64,000 bases of DNA. It comes from DASUPK01 sp963695675. GTDB lineage: Bacteria > Actinomycetota > Thermoleophilia > Solirubrobacterales > 70-9. The DNA is taken from contig CAVOGY010000005.1 of NCBI GenBank assembly GCA_963695675.1, forward strand, positions 496,001 to 560,000, in the 5' to 3' direction. Both the position numbers and the translations under genes were made by a program. Below, piece after piece: positions 1 to 7,299 of the stretch (the stretch's first letter is position 1; each line of letters opens with the position of its first letter). The notes beneath the pieces are model-generated. The model was not told the DNA's origin. It ran no database searches and saw only the letters and a list, made by a program, of their open reading frames with translations.

Positions 1-113
1 TCGCCGTTCGCCGGGTCGAGGCTCTCGAAGGTCTTGCCGTCCGAGGATCCCTGCCAGGAGCCTCCGATCAGCATCTGCTTCTCGTCCACCTTGCTCTTCG
101 TCGCCGTCGCCAT
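1..113 (-). CDS. aldehyde dehydrogenase, N-terminal fragment (cut by window edge)
   Basis: Only the first 37 codons are inside the window. The ATG is at 111-113 on the minus strand. The visible peptide runs MATATKSKVDEK, then LIGGSWQGSSDGKTFESLDPA, which is the usual N-terminal strand of NAD(P)-dependent aldehyde dehydrogenases. The active-site cysteine lies outside the window. It is 36 bases downstream of a GMC alcohol oxidase in the same direction, so an alcohol-to-aldehyde-to-acid pair is likely. Substrate unknown. Confidence 0.8.
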   Translation of the reverse strand, partial: MATATKSKVDEKQMLIGGSWQGSSDGKTFESLDPANG

Positions 114-149
114 TCAGTGAACTCCTTCCGAAAAATTGAAATCAGGTCT

Positions 150-2069
150 CTAAGTCAGCTTCGCCGCCATGCCACGGGCGATCTTGTGGGCCGCGGCCTC
201 GATCGTGATCATCGGGTTCACCCCCAGCGCCGTGGGGAGCACGGCGCCGTCGACGACGAAGAGGTTCTTCGCGTCCCACGCCTCGCCGGTCGGATCGCAG
301 ACGGTGCTCCCCTTGGAGGCGCCCATATGGGCGGTCCCCATCAGATGGAACGAGCCCAGAGTCACCTGGGCGGGTCCCCACCCGTAGTCGTCGGCCGCCT
401 TCAGCATCTGCTCCCGCCCGCCGTTGCCCGGGTCGTAGGAGACCCAGCCGGCGTGCGAGGTGTACATCCGCCGGGCACCGCCGGCCTCCAGGATCTGCGT
501 CATCCCGTCGAGGCCCTTGCGCATCACGTCCCGGTCGAAGGCCGAGAGGGTCCAGACCGGGGCGGGCAGTCCGTCGGGGCCGACCACGACCTCGCCGGCG
601 TCGCGCGCCCGCTGCAGAATCCCGAAACCGCCCGTGTACCGCAGGCTCTGCATCAGCTCGGCGTGATCGTTCGCGCCGCGCCACGGGGCGAAGACGGCGA
701 GGTCGGAGGGGTGCGCCGAGGCGTGCATGTACTTGACGCCATACCCCTCCCCCATGTCCAGGAACTCGTCGCAGAAGGTGGAGCCGAAGACGCCGGTCCA
801 GGGCAGCACCTCCTCGTCGAACATCGCCCAGACCAGCAGCACCGGATGGATCATCAGGTTCTTGCCGACGTTCGGGTTGTCGAGACCGGAGCGGACGAGC
901 AGCGCCGGGGTGTTGATCGCCCCGGCGGCAGCGGCAACCGCCCGGGCGCGCACGGTGAGCTTGTGGCCGTCGGCGGTGGTGGCCTCGACGCCCTTCGCCT
1001 CGCCGCCCTCGATCACCACCTTCTCGACGGGGGCGTTTACGACGATCCGAGCGCCCGCGTCGTAGGCGTCCTGGAGCCAGGTCTTGAAGGTGGACTGCTT
1101 GGCGCCGATCGGGCAGCCGTAGTGGCATTGCCCGCAGATCTCCTCGTCGCAGCCGACCGCGTTCCGCTGCATCACCTGCGAGTCCCAGCCGAGCCTGGCG
1201 AGCCCCTCGCGGAAGCGCTCGTCGCGGAGCGAGGGCATGCTGTTCTCGGAGTTGACTTGGAGGCGATCCCAGACGGCGTCGAGGCTGTCGTCGAAGTCCT
1301 TCCCCATCCAGTCGTCGAGCCCGAAGCGGTCCTGCCAGTCCTGGCGAACGTGGTCCGGCGGGCGGAAGCACCAGGTGTAGTTGACCGTGGTGCCCCCGCC
1401 GAGGCAGAAGCCGGCGAGCAGCCCGATGCTCTGGTCGGGTGTCGGCACTCCGCCGCCGCCGAGGTAGAGCCGCACGTAGCCGTCGAGCTCGGCGCCGTCG
1501 AAGTCCTCCTCGCTGAAGTAGCCGCCCGCCTCGACCACGACGACGTCGAGCCCCGCCGCCGCCAGAACACCGGCGGCGGTGCCGCCACCGGCGCCTGAGC
1601 CGACGACCACCACGTCGCAGTCGAGCTCGGTGTCCTCGGTGATCTCGAGCGGCTCGATCGTCTTCGGCGGAGTGTCCTTCAGCTGCCCGTGCGGGCCGGG
1701 ATAGCCGATCGCCTCATCGACCGGGTTCTTCCCCTTCCCCTGCCAGGGGACGGTGTAGTACATGACTAGCGTCAGCTTGCGGAGCGCCTGGAAGGCGGCC
1801 CGCTGCATGACGTCCTCGGAATCGCACCACGACAGCAAGAAGCGCTCGCGGTCGGCCTGCGGCAGCTCGGCGAAGCCGGAATCCCAGTCCTCGATCAGCC
1901 CGGCGAACCCATCGCGGACGTCCGCGCTCGGGTTGGCGCCCATCGCCCCCAGGATCACATCGGGCACGCCGATCTCCGTCGCCGCCGGCAGGCCGTTCTC
2001 GCCCGGGACGAAGGTGTCGCAGATCGCGTCGAGGCTGGCCCGGGCTCCCTCGCTGAGCTGGATCGTCAC
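150..2069 (-). CDS. GMC oxidoreductase of the long-chain/aryl alcohol oxidase type, with fused N-terminal small-subunit domain
   Basis: This 639-residue flavoprotein probably oxidises an alcohol to an aldehyde. Residues 1 to about 125 resemble a gluconate-2-dehydrogenase subunit-3-like domain (LDAICDTFVPG). The FAD-binding VVVGSGAGGG follows, then a Cys-rich ICGQCHYGCPIGAKQST typical of the FAO branch. The C-terminal HLMGTAHMG and GVNPMITIEAA carry the catalytic His/Asn pair. I chose GTG at 2069 over the TTG at 2096 because GAGGAGA lies just upstream of it. It follows the CHA-aldolase gene and precedes an aldehyde dehydrogenase. The same small-subunit domain is a separate gene at 34917. Confidence 0.85.
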   Translation of the reverse strand: MTIQLSEGARASLDAICDTFVPGENGLPAATEIGVPDVILGAMGANPSADVRDGFAGLIEDWDSGFAELPQADRERFLLSWCDSEDVMQRAAFQALRKLTLVMYYTVPWQGKGKNPVDEAIGYPGPHGQLKDTPPKTIEPLEITEDTELDCDVVVVGSGAGGGTAAGVLAAAGLDVVVVEAGGYFSEEDFDGAELDGYVRLYLGGGGVPTPDQSIGLLAGFCLGGGTTVNYTWCFRPPDHVRQDWQDRFGLDDWMGKDFDDSLDAVWDRLQVNSENSMPSLRDERFREGLARLGWDSQVMQRNAVGCDEEICGQCHYGCPIGAKQSTFKTWLQDAYDAGARIVVNAPVEKVVIEGGEAKGVEATTADGHKLTVRARAVAAAAGAINTPALLVRSGLDNPNVGKNLMIHPVLLVWAMFDEEVLPWTGVFGSTFCDEFLDMGEGYGVKYMHASAHPSDLAVFAPWRGANDHAELMQSLRYTGGFGILQRARDAGEVVVGPDGLPAPVWTLSAFDRDVMRKGLDGMTQILEAGGARRMYTSHAGWVSYDPGNGGREQMLKAADDYGWGPAQVTLGSFHLMGTAHMGASKGSTVCDPTGEAWDAKNLFVVDGAVLPTALGVNPMITIEAAAHKIARGMAAKLT

Positions 2070-2121
2070 TTTCTCCTCGTCTCCTCGACCGGCCAAGCGA
2101 CCGTCAAGTCAATTATCAGAC

Positions 2122-2757
2122 TCATTCGCCCTCGAATCTTCTCAAGTCGTAGAGGTCATACGAGAGGACCCCGGAGCGGAACTGCTCCCGCTTCTCCCGC
2201 TCGTTCTCCGCGCGCTCCCTGGAGGCCGTGAGGACATCGCCGATCCGCTCCCGCGCGACGATCACCGCCCCGTCCGAGTCGAGGACCACGGCATCGCCGG
2301 GCTCGATCGACGCCCCGCCCATCTCAACGGGCTCATCGATGGCGCCCGCCTCGGACCGGTTCGCGCCCTGGACCCTGATCCAGCGCGCCCAGACCGGCAG
2401 GCCGAGCTCGCGGAGGTCCTCGGTGTCGCGGACGGCGGCGTCGACCAGCACGGCGGCCGCTCCCTTGACCTTGGCCTGGGTGGCGAGCAGCTCGCCGAGC
2501 AGGGCGACCGGCTCGGGCGAGGGCATGGTCAGAACGAGCACGTCGCCGGCGTCGAGCCGGTCCATCGCCGCGTGGACCATCAGGATGTCGCCCTGCGCGC
2601 AGCGGACCGTCCGGGCGGGGCCGGCGGCACGCGAGCCGGGGATCACCTGGTGCAGGTCCAGGTCGATCAGGCCCTCGCGCCCGGAGGCCTCGAACACCGT
2701 CGCCGAGCCGAGCTCGCCGAGCTCCCGGTAGGCGGAGAGGTCCCGGTTCCCCCTCAA
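2122..2757 (-). CDS. 4-carboxy-4-hydroxy-2-oxoadipate (CHA/HMG) aldolase-like protein, RraA family
   Basis: This 211-residue protein belongs to the RraA/LigK/GalC fold. Known members split 4-carboxy-4-hydroxy-2-oxoadipate into pyruvate and oxaloacetate, the last step of gallate and protocatechuate 4,5-cleavage. The metal and active-site region is visible as GDILMVHAAMDR, then LLGELLATQAKVKGAAAVLVD and the AVRDTEDL loop with the characteristic Arg-Asp. The TTG start overlaps the stop of the GalB-like gene (TTGA), so the two are translationally coupled. RraA-type RNase E regulators share the fold, but the neighbours favour the aldolase. Confidence 0.82.
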   Translation of the reverse strand: MRGNRDLSAYRELGELGSATVFEASGREGLIDLDLHQVIPGSRAAGPARTVRCAQGDILMVHAAMDRLDAGDVLVLTMPSPEPVALLGELLATQAKVKGAAAVLVDAAVRDTEDLRELGLPVWARWIRVQGANRSEAGAIDEPVEMGGASIEPGDAVVLDSDGAVIVARERIGDVLTASRERAENEREKREQFRSGVLSYDLYDLRRFEGE

Positions 2758-3467
2758 AGCTCGGCGACCGCGTTCGGCACCACGCGCATGAAGGCCTCGG
2801 CCTGACGGATCTCGGAGTCGCCCGACACCCGGCGGGCGTGGTTGCCGCGCTGCTCGGCGCGCTGGGCGTAGTAGGTCTGCAGGTACTGCTGCGAGCGCAT
2901 CTCGGCCATCGCCGCCACCTTCTTCTCGAACACCGCCGTGATGTCGAGGAAGACGCTCGGAGTGAAGTTGCAGAGCTCGGGCTGATGCGGCTCGAAAAGG
3001 AAGAATCGGGGCGGCTTGATCGTCGGGAAGGCGCTGGCGACGCCCGCGCCGGCGGCCAGCGCGCGGGCGCGCTCGACCGCGTGGAAGGCGATCGGGTGGT
3101 CGGGGTTGAAGGGGTCGCGGTCGGTGTGGGTGATGAGCACGTCGGGGGCGAGCTCGCGGATCGCCTCGACCAGCTGGTCAAGTCCCTCACCGGCTACCTC
3201 CAGTGGATAGTCGCCGAGGTCGAGGCAGCGGAAGTCGGCGCCCAGTGCGCCGGCGGCCGCCTCCGCCTCGGCATGCCGGATCTTCTTCACCTTCTCGATC
3301 GTCTGACCCTCCTCCTTCCAGAGCTCGCCCGACTCCCCCTTCTCGCCGTAGGAGAGGGCGATCACGCTGGCGCTGCCGCCCCGCTCGGCGGCGAGGGCGA
3401 GCGCCCCGCCGGCACGCCAGACGAAGTCCGCCGCGTGGGCGCCGACCGCCAGGACCTGCTGGCTCAC
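2754..3467 (-). CDS. galB: 4-oxalomesaconate hydratase-like protein (GalB type, PIG-L/LmbE family)
   Basis: The protein has 237 residues. The start VLAVGAHAADFVWRAGGALAL is very close to GalB of Pseudomonas putida as I remember it, a zinc-dependent PIG-L-family hydratase converting 4-oxalomesaconate to 4-carboxy-4-hydroxy-2-oxoadipate. GEKGESGELWKEEG, THTDRDPFNPDHP, FEPHQPELCNFTP and the FLDITAVFEKK block also match that family. GalB lacks the acidic residue after the first His that deacetylases have (AHPDD), and this protein has AHAAD instead. The GTG start overlaps the upstream stop (GTGA). The next gene encodes the aldolase acting on its expected product. Confidence 0.85.
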   Translation of the reverse strand: MSQQVLAVGAHAADFVWRAGGALALAAERGGSASVIALSYGEKGESGELWKEEGQTIEKVKKIRHAEAEAAAGALGADFRCLDLGDYPLEVAGEGLDQLVEAIRELAPDVLITHTDRDPFNPDHPIAFHAVERARALAAGAGVASAFPTIKPPRFFLFEPHQPELCNFTPSVFLDITAVFEKKVAAMAEMRSQQYLQTYYAQRAEQRGNHARRVSGDSEIRQAEAFMRVVPNAVAEL

Positions 3468-4402
3468 AGCGCCTCCGCCCCGGCCAGCAGGCGGGTGTTG
3501 TCGACCGCCATCGTCCGCACCTCGGCCTCGCTGAAGCCGGCCTCGAGCAGCTTCTCCGCCATCAGCGGCAGCCCGTCCTCGACCGGCGGGTTCTTCACCT
3601 GGCCGAGGTCGCTGGAGAGGATGGTGCGCGCGGGCCCGACGGCGCGGGTCCCCTCGAGCCACTGCTCCCAGCTGCACTTGCCCGTATAGGGCGTCGTGAA
3701 GCAGCGCTCGATCATCGCGCCCTTGCGGGCCAGCTCGACCTGGTCGTCGATCGAGATCGCCTGGCCGGGGTAGTCGGGGTGGGTGACGACCACGTTCTCG
3801 ACGCCCTCTGCGAGCGCCGCGTCGACCACGGTGAGCGCGTCGGCCGCCGAGATGTGGCCCGTGGAGAGCACCATTCCGTGCTCGGCGGCGAGCGCCAGGA
3901 CGTCGCGGGTCTCGGGGAGCACCTTGCCGTCCGCGTCGAGGACCGGGACCGGGTCGGCTCCGATGCCCTTCTCGCGCAGCTCGAACTCGAGCTTGGACCA
4001 GACCGGCAGCTTGGTGTCGGGCCCCGCAGCGGCGAGGTGCGCGCGCTCGTTCTCGGAGTCGACGGTCGGCAGCCACACCTTGCGGGCCCCCTCCCGCGCC
4101 GCGATCTCGACCGCGACGGGATTGACCCCGCCAACCGCCCGGTTGAGGACGATCGCCCCGAGCACCTCGACGCCGGGCACCGCCTCGCGGACGACCGAGG
4201 CGCGCTCCGCGGTCGAGTTGTAGTGCGACTTGAGCACGAAGCCCGCGAGCCCCAGCTCGGCGAAGCGCCGCGCCAGGCCGATGTCGTCGATCCGGCGCTC
4301 GACCACGTCCGGGGAGATGTGCACGTGCAGGTCGAAGCCCCCACGCACCAGATTGCGGGCGGCCTCCGAGGGCGCGTCGGTCGCCTGACCGGTCGCGCTC
4401 AC
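3464..4402 (-). CDS. DUF6282-type amidohydrolase-superfamily protein
   Basis: The protein has 312 residues and a TIM-barrel metal-hydrolase look: FDLHVHISPDVVERR (HxH metal motif), VLKSHYN, VLSTGHIS, VVVTHPDYPG and LSSDLGQV are the expected ligand-bearing strands. The resemblance is to DUF6282 proteins, whose substrates are mostly unassigned. It overlaps both neighbours by 4 bases, between the extradiol dioxygenase and the GalB-like hydratase. That is the position where a pyrone/lactone hydrolase (the LigI role) would act in 4,5-cleavage. This role is inference only. Confidence 0.7.
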   Translation of the reverse strand: MSATGQATDAPSEAARNLVRGGFDLHVHISPDVVERRIDDIGLARRFAELGLAGFVLKSHYNSTAERASVVREAVPGVEVLGAIVLNRAVGGVNPVAVEIAAREGARKVWLPTVDSENERAHLAAAGPDTKLPVWSKLEFELREKGIGADPVPVLDADGKVLPETRDVLALAAEHGMVLSTGHISAADALTVVDAALAEGVENVVVTHPDYPGQAISIDDQVELARKGAMIERCFTTPYTGKCSWEQWLEGTRAVGPARTILSSDLGQVKNPPVEDGLPLMAEKLLEAGFSEAEVRTMAVDNTRLLAGAEAL

Positions 4403-5361
4403 GTCTTCGCCGGCTCCTCGACAGCTGGCGTGCCGTACGTGTGGAAGCTCTCGACGGTCTTCACGCCCCAGGCCTGGCCCTTGGCGCGCTCGGCCTCGGT
4501 CCACACCGTCGCCTCGGGATCGGGGTCGAAGACGAAGTAGCCGCCGGTGGTCACCTCGACCCGGTTGCCGCCCGGCTCGAAGCCGTAGAGGAAGAAGCCC
4601 TGGGCGACCGCGTGCTTGGACGGCGCCGCCTCGATGTGGATGTCGTTGTCGAGGAAGAGGTCGGCGGCGCGCAGAACCTCCTCGCGGGTGTCGACCCAAA
4701 AGGCGAGGTGGTGCAGCCGGCCGCGGGCGCCGTAGGCGTCCCGGACGTAGATCAGCTCGTGGGCCGCGATCGAGAGGCTCATCCAGGCCCCCGACTCGCT
4801 GCCGTCGTCGAGCTGGATCCGCTCGTAGAGGCGATATCCCAGGGCCTGCTCCGCGAAGTCGCGGTTCGCCCGCACGTCCTCGGCCAGCAGGTTGACGTGA
4901 TCGAGGCGCTTGATCGAGGCGCCCCGGCCGGTGTAGCGCTGCGGCTGGTTCTTGAGCGAGGGCCGCAGGTGTTCCGGCGGCGAGTAGCGCTCGGCCTCGT
5001 AGTAGATCTCCATCGGGTGCCCGTCGGGATCGGTGAACGTGTAGGCGGGGCCGTGCCCCACGTCACCGTCGATCCAGCCGACCCCGCGTCCCGCGGCCTC
5101 GATCGCGGCGGCGCGGCTCTGCAGAGCCTCCTCGCTCCAGGCGCGGATCGCCATGTGGCCGAGGCCCGCCTGCGGGGACTCGGTCAGCTTCAGGCAGCAG
5201 CGCTGGTAGTCGCCCCAGCCGCGCAGGTAGACGGACTGTCCCTCGCGGGCCTCCTCCTCCATGCCGAGCACCTGCTCAAAGAAATCAAGAGAGCGCTGGG
5301 GATCCGGCGAGAGCAGCTCGGCGTGCCCGATGTGGGCGAGGTCTCCGAGCGGCTTGCTCAC
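4399..5361 (-). CDS. VOC-family (type I) extradiol ring-cleavage dioxygenase, catechol 2,3-dioxygenase-like
   Basis: The protein has 320 residues and two VOC modules. In the C-terminal module the ferrous ligands are His155 (RLDHVNLL), His217 or His218 (RLHHLAFWV) and Glu269 (GGNRVEVTTG). His201, His250 and Tyr259 match the catalytic residues of XylE in order, and the His250/Tyr259/Glu269 spacing equals that of XylE. It should therefore be an active meta-cleaving enzyme. The substrate is not obvious: downstream genes handle 4-oxalomesaconate-type products, pointing to gallate or 3-O-methylgallate, whereas the known dioxygenases for these (LigAB, GalA, DesZ) are type II. The GTG start overlaps the upstream stop. 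Confidence 0.85.
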   Translation of the reverse strand: MSKPLGDLAHIGHAELLSPDPQRSLDFFEQVLGMEEEAREGQSVYLRGWGDYQRCCLKLTESPQAGLGHMAIRAWSEEALQSRAAAIEAAGRGVGWIDGDVGHGPAYTFTDPDGHPMEIYYEAERYSPPEHLRPSLKNQPQRYTGRGASIKRLDHVNLLAEDVRANRDFAEQALGYRLYERIQLDDGSESGAWMSLSIAAHELIYVRDAYGARGRLHHLAFWVDTREEVLRAADLFLDNDIHIEAAPSKHAVAQGFFLYGFEPGGNRVEVTTGGYFVFDPDPEATVWTEAERAKGQAWGVKTVESFHTYGTPAVEEPAKT

Positions 5362-6152
5362 CGCGCCGCCCCCGTCTCGGACTCCCGCGCCAGCGAGCGC
5401 AGCCAGGCCTCGCTCGCCGATGCGACCCGCGGCTCCACCCCGGCCTCCTCGAGCATCTCGACGGCGGCCGCCATCTCCTCGACGCGGCGAGCGGCGTGCG
5501 TCCGGCTGCCCTCGATCAGGCGCTCAAGAAGCGCCGCGTCCGCCTGCTCGAGGGTGCGCTCGAGGTCGGCGTAGAGCCAGTCCTCGAAGCCGAGCTGCTC
5601 AGCCGCGGCGAGCGACTCGCCGATCGCGGCCGCGAGTCCCTTCGCGAAGACGCTGCGGGCGAGCTTGCGGGCGGCGGCGGCGCCGGGCTCCGCGCCGACC
5701 ACCGTGACCGGCATGCCGAGCGCCCCCATCGCGGCGGCGAAGGGCTCCGCGCCGTCGCCGGAGACCAGGGCGCGGGTCCGAATGCCGTTCCCCGGGACCG
5801 GGCCGATCAGCGCGACGTCCGCGAACCGGGCGCCGGTCGGCCCGACCGCCTCCGCGAGCTCCCGCTTGAGCGCCGGCGCGGCGGTGTTGAGGTCCGCGAA
5901 AACCTGACCGTCGCGAAGCGCTCCGGACGCCGATCGTGCCGCGTCCAGCGCGGCGGCCGCGGAGTTGGCGCTCAGGACCAGGTCCACTCCCGCGGCCGCG
6001 CCGGCACCGTCGCCGGCCGCCTCGACCCCCTCTGGCACGGGCGCGGCCGGGTCCCAGCCGCGCACCGAGGCACCCGCCGCTACCAGGTCGACGGCGATGG
6101 CCGAGCCGGCCTCGCCCAGGCCGATCATGCCGACGGCGGGGGCGCCGCTCAC
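5358..6152 (-). CDS. NAD(P)-dependent beta-hydroxyacid dehydrogenase-like protein (6PGDH N-domain plus DUF1932-like C-domain)
   Basis: The protein has 264 residues. A Rossmann start (VGMIGLGEAGSAIA) is followed by the 6-phosphogluconate dehydrogenase-like fold (VFADLNTAAP, FADVALIGPVPGN). The C-terminal half, with EQLGFEDWLYADLERTL, resembles DUF1932. It overlaps pcaC and the dioxygenase gene by 4 bases on each side. A dehydrogenase acting on a hydroxy acid or on a ring-cleavage semialdehyde is plausible, but this is not the Gfo/Idh-type CHMS dehydrogenase LigC. Substrate unknown. Confidence 0.7.
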   Translation of the reverse strand: MSGAPAVGMIGLGEAGSAIAVDLVAAGASVRGWDPAAPVPEGVEAAGDGAGAAAGVDLVLSANSAAAALDAARSASGALRDGQVFADLNTAAPALKRELAEAVGPTGARFADVALIGPVPGNGIRTRALVSGDGAEPFAAAMGALGMPVTVVGAEPGAAAARKLARSVFAKGLAAAIGESLAAAEQLGFEDWLYADLERTLEQADAALLERLIEGSRTHAARRVEEMAAAVEMLEEAGVEPRVASASEAWLRSLARESETGAAR

Positions 6153-6526
6153 TGCCCGGGGTCCTCCTCGAGCACCTCGCTGGCGACCGCGAAGGCGCGA
6201 TTGGCCGCCGGCACACCGCAGTAGATCGCCGACTGGAGCAGCACCTCCTTGATCTCGTCGTCGCCGAGGCCGTTCCGCCGCGCCGCGCGGACGTGCATCG
6301 CGAGCTCGTCGAAGTGGCCGAGCGCGATCAGCGCGGTCAGGGTGATCGCGCTGCGCATCCGGCGGTCGAGCCCGGGCCTGGTCCAGATCTCGCCCCAGGC
6401 GTAGCGGGTGATCAGGTCCTGGAAGGCCTGCGTGAACTCGGTGGTGCGCTCGACCGCCCCGTCGACGTATTCGTCGCCCAGCACCTGCCGCCGGACCTCC
6501 ATGCCGCGCTCGTGCTGGTCGCTCAC
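6149..6526 (-). CDS. pcaC: 4-carboxymuconolactone decarboxylase
   Basis: The protein has 125 residues, the normal size for a stand-alone PcaC. It carries the AhpD/CMD-fold signature MRSAITLTALIALGHFDELAMHV and the motif IKEVLLQSAIYCGVPAANRAF. PcaC decarboxylates gamma-carboxymuconolactone to beta-ketoadipate enol-lactone. The GTG start at 6524-6526 overlaps the pcaD stop (GTGA). A longer reading frame upstream in the same phase is rejected because it would run through pcaD. Confidence 0.92.
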   Translation of the reverse strand: MSDQHERGMEVRRQVLGDEYVDGAVERTTEFTQAFQDLITRYAWGEIWTRPGLDRRMRSAITLTALIALGHFDELAMHVRAARRNGLGDDEIKEVLLQSAIYCGVPAANRAFAVASEVLEEDPGQ

Positions 6527-7299
6527 TTGGCCGCCCCCACGCCGAGGTGCTGCTCGAGCTCGCGGGTCACCGCGTCGGCCTGCTCCACGGCGGCCAGGTG
6601 CCGCGCCTCGGGCAGGATGACGACGTGCGAGCCCTCGATCTCCTCGCCGACCGCCCCCGCCCGCTCCGGGGTGCCGACCGGATCGTCCTCGCCGGCGATC
6701 ACCAGCGTCGGCGCGGTGATTGCGTCCAGCTGGCCGCGCATGTCGAACTGCGCCAGCGCCTCGCAGCAGCCCGCGTATCCCTCGGGGTTCGTGGTCAGGA
6801 AGATCTCGCGGATCCGGCCGACGACCTCGGGGCTGCGCTCCCGGAACCCCGGCGTGAACCAGCGCTCCATGGTCGCGTCGATCACGCAGCCCATTCCCTC
6901 CGCCCGTACCTGGGCCGCGCGCTCCGTCCACATCTCCGCCGGCGGCAGCTGCATCCCGGTGCAGCAGATCGCGAGCCGGTCGATGCGCTCGGGGGCGTTC
7001 ACCCCGAGCCACATGCCCGTCATGCCGCCGATCGAGAGCCCGCAGAAGGAGACGCGCTCCAGCTCGAGGCGATCGATCAGGTCGATCACGTCGCCGGCGA
7101 GGTCCCCCACCGTGTAGGGGCCGCGCGTCGCCGGGGTGGAGCCGTGTCCCCGGGCGTCGTAGCGGAGCACCCGGAAGCGATCGGAGAGCGCGGCCGCCTG
7201 CGCGTCCCACATCACGCCCGTGGTGCCGAGCGAGTTGGAGAAGACGAGGACCGCGGCATCATCGGGTCCCTCGAGGGTGTGATGAATCTCGACGCTCAC
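6523..7299 (-). CDS. pcaD: 3-oxoadipate enol-lactonase
   Basis: This 258-residue alpha/beta hydrolase has the nucleophile elbow GLSIGG (Ser89), a lid region, and the catalytic Asp and His in LVIAGEDDPVG and LPEARHLAAVE. The family hydrolyses beta-ketoadipate enol-lactone to beta-ketoadipate in the protocatechuate/catechol ortho pathways. Its place between pcaB and pcaC supports the assignment over other hydrolases. The GTG start overlaps the pcaB stop by 4 bases. In many actinobacteria pcaD and pcaC are fused as pcaL; here they are separate and overlapping. Confidence 0.9.
   Translation of the reverse strand: MSVEIHHTLEGPDDAAVLVFSNSLGTTGVMWDAQAAALSDRFRVLRYDARGHGSTPATRGPYTVGDLAGDVIDLIDRLELERVSFCGLSIGGMTGMWLGVNAPERIDRLAICCTGMQLPPAEMWTERAAQVRAEGMGCVIDATMERWFTPGFRERSPEVVGRIREIFLTTNPEGYAGCCEALAQFDMRGQLDAITAPTLVIAGEDDPVGTPERAGAVGEEIEGSHVVILPEARHLAAVEQADAVTRELEQHLGVGAAK

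Noticed and set aside
117..1598. Long plus-strand reading frame opposite the GMC gene
   Set aside because: Arg/Gly/Val-rich shadow of the minus-strand flavoprotein with no family motif; in DNA this GC-rich the antisense frames stay open by chance. The same applies to the other long antisense frames, e.g. 2838-3689, 16198-17649 and 57330-58748.
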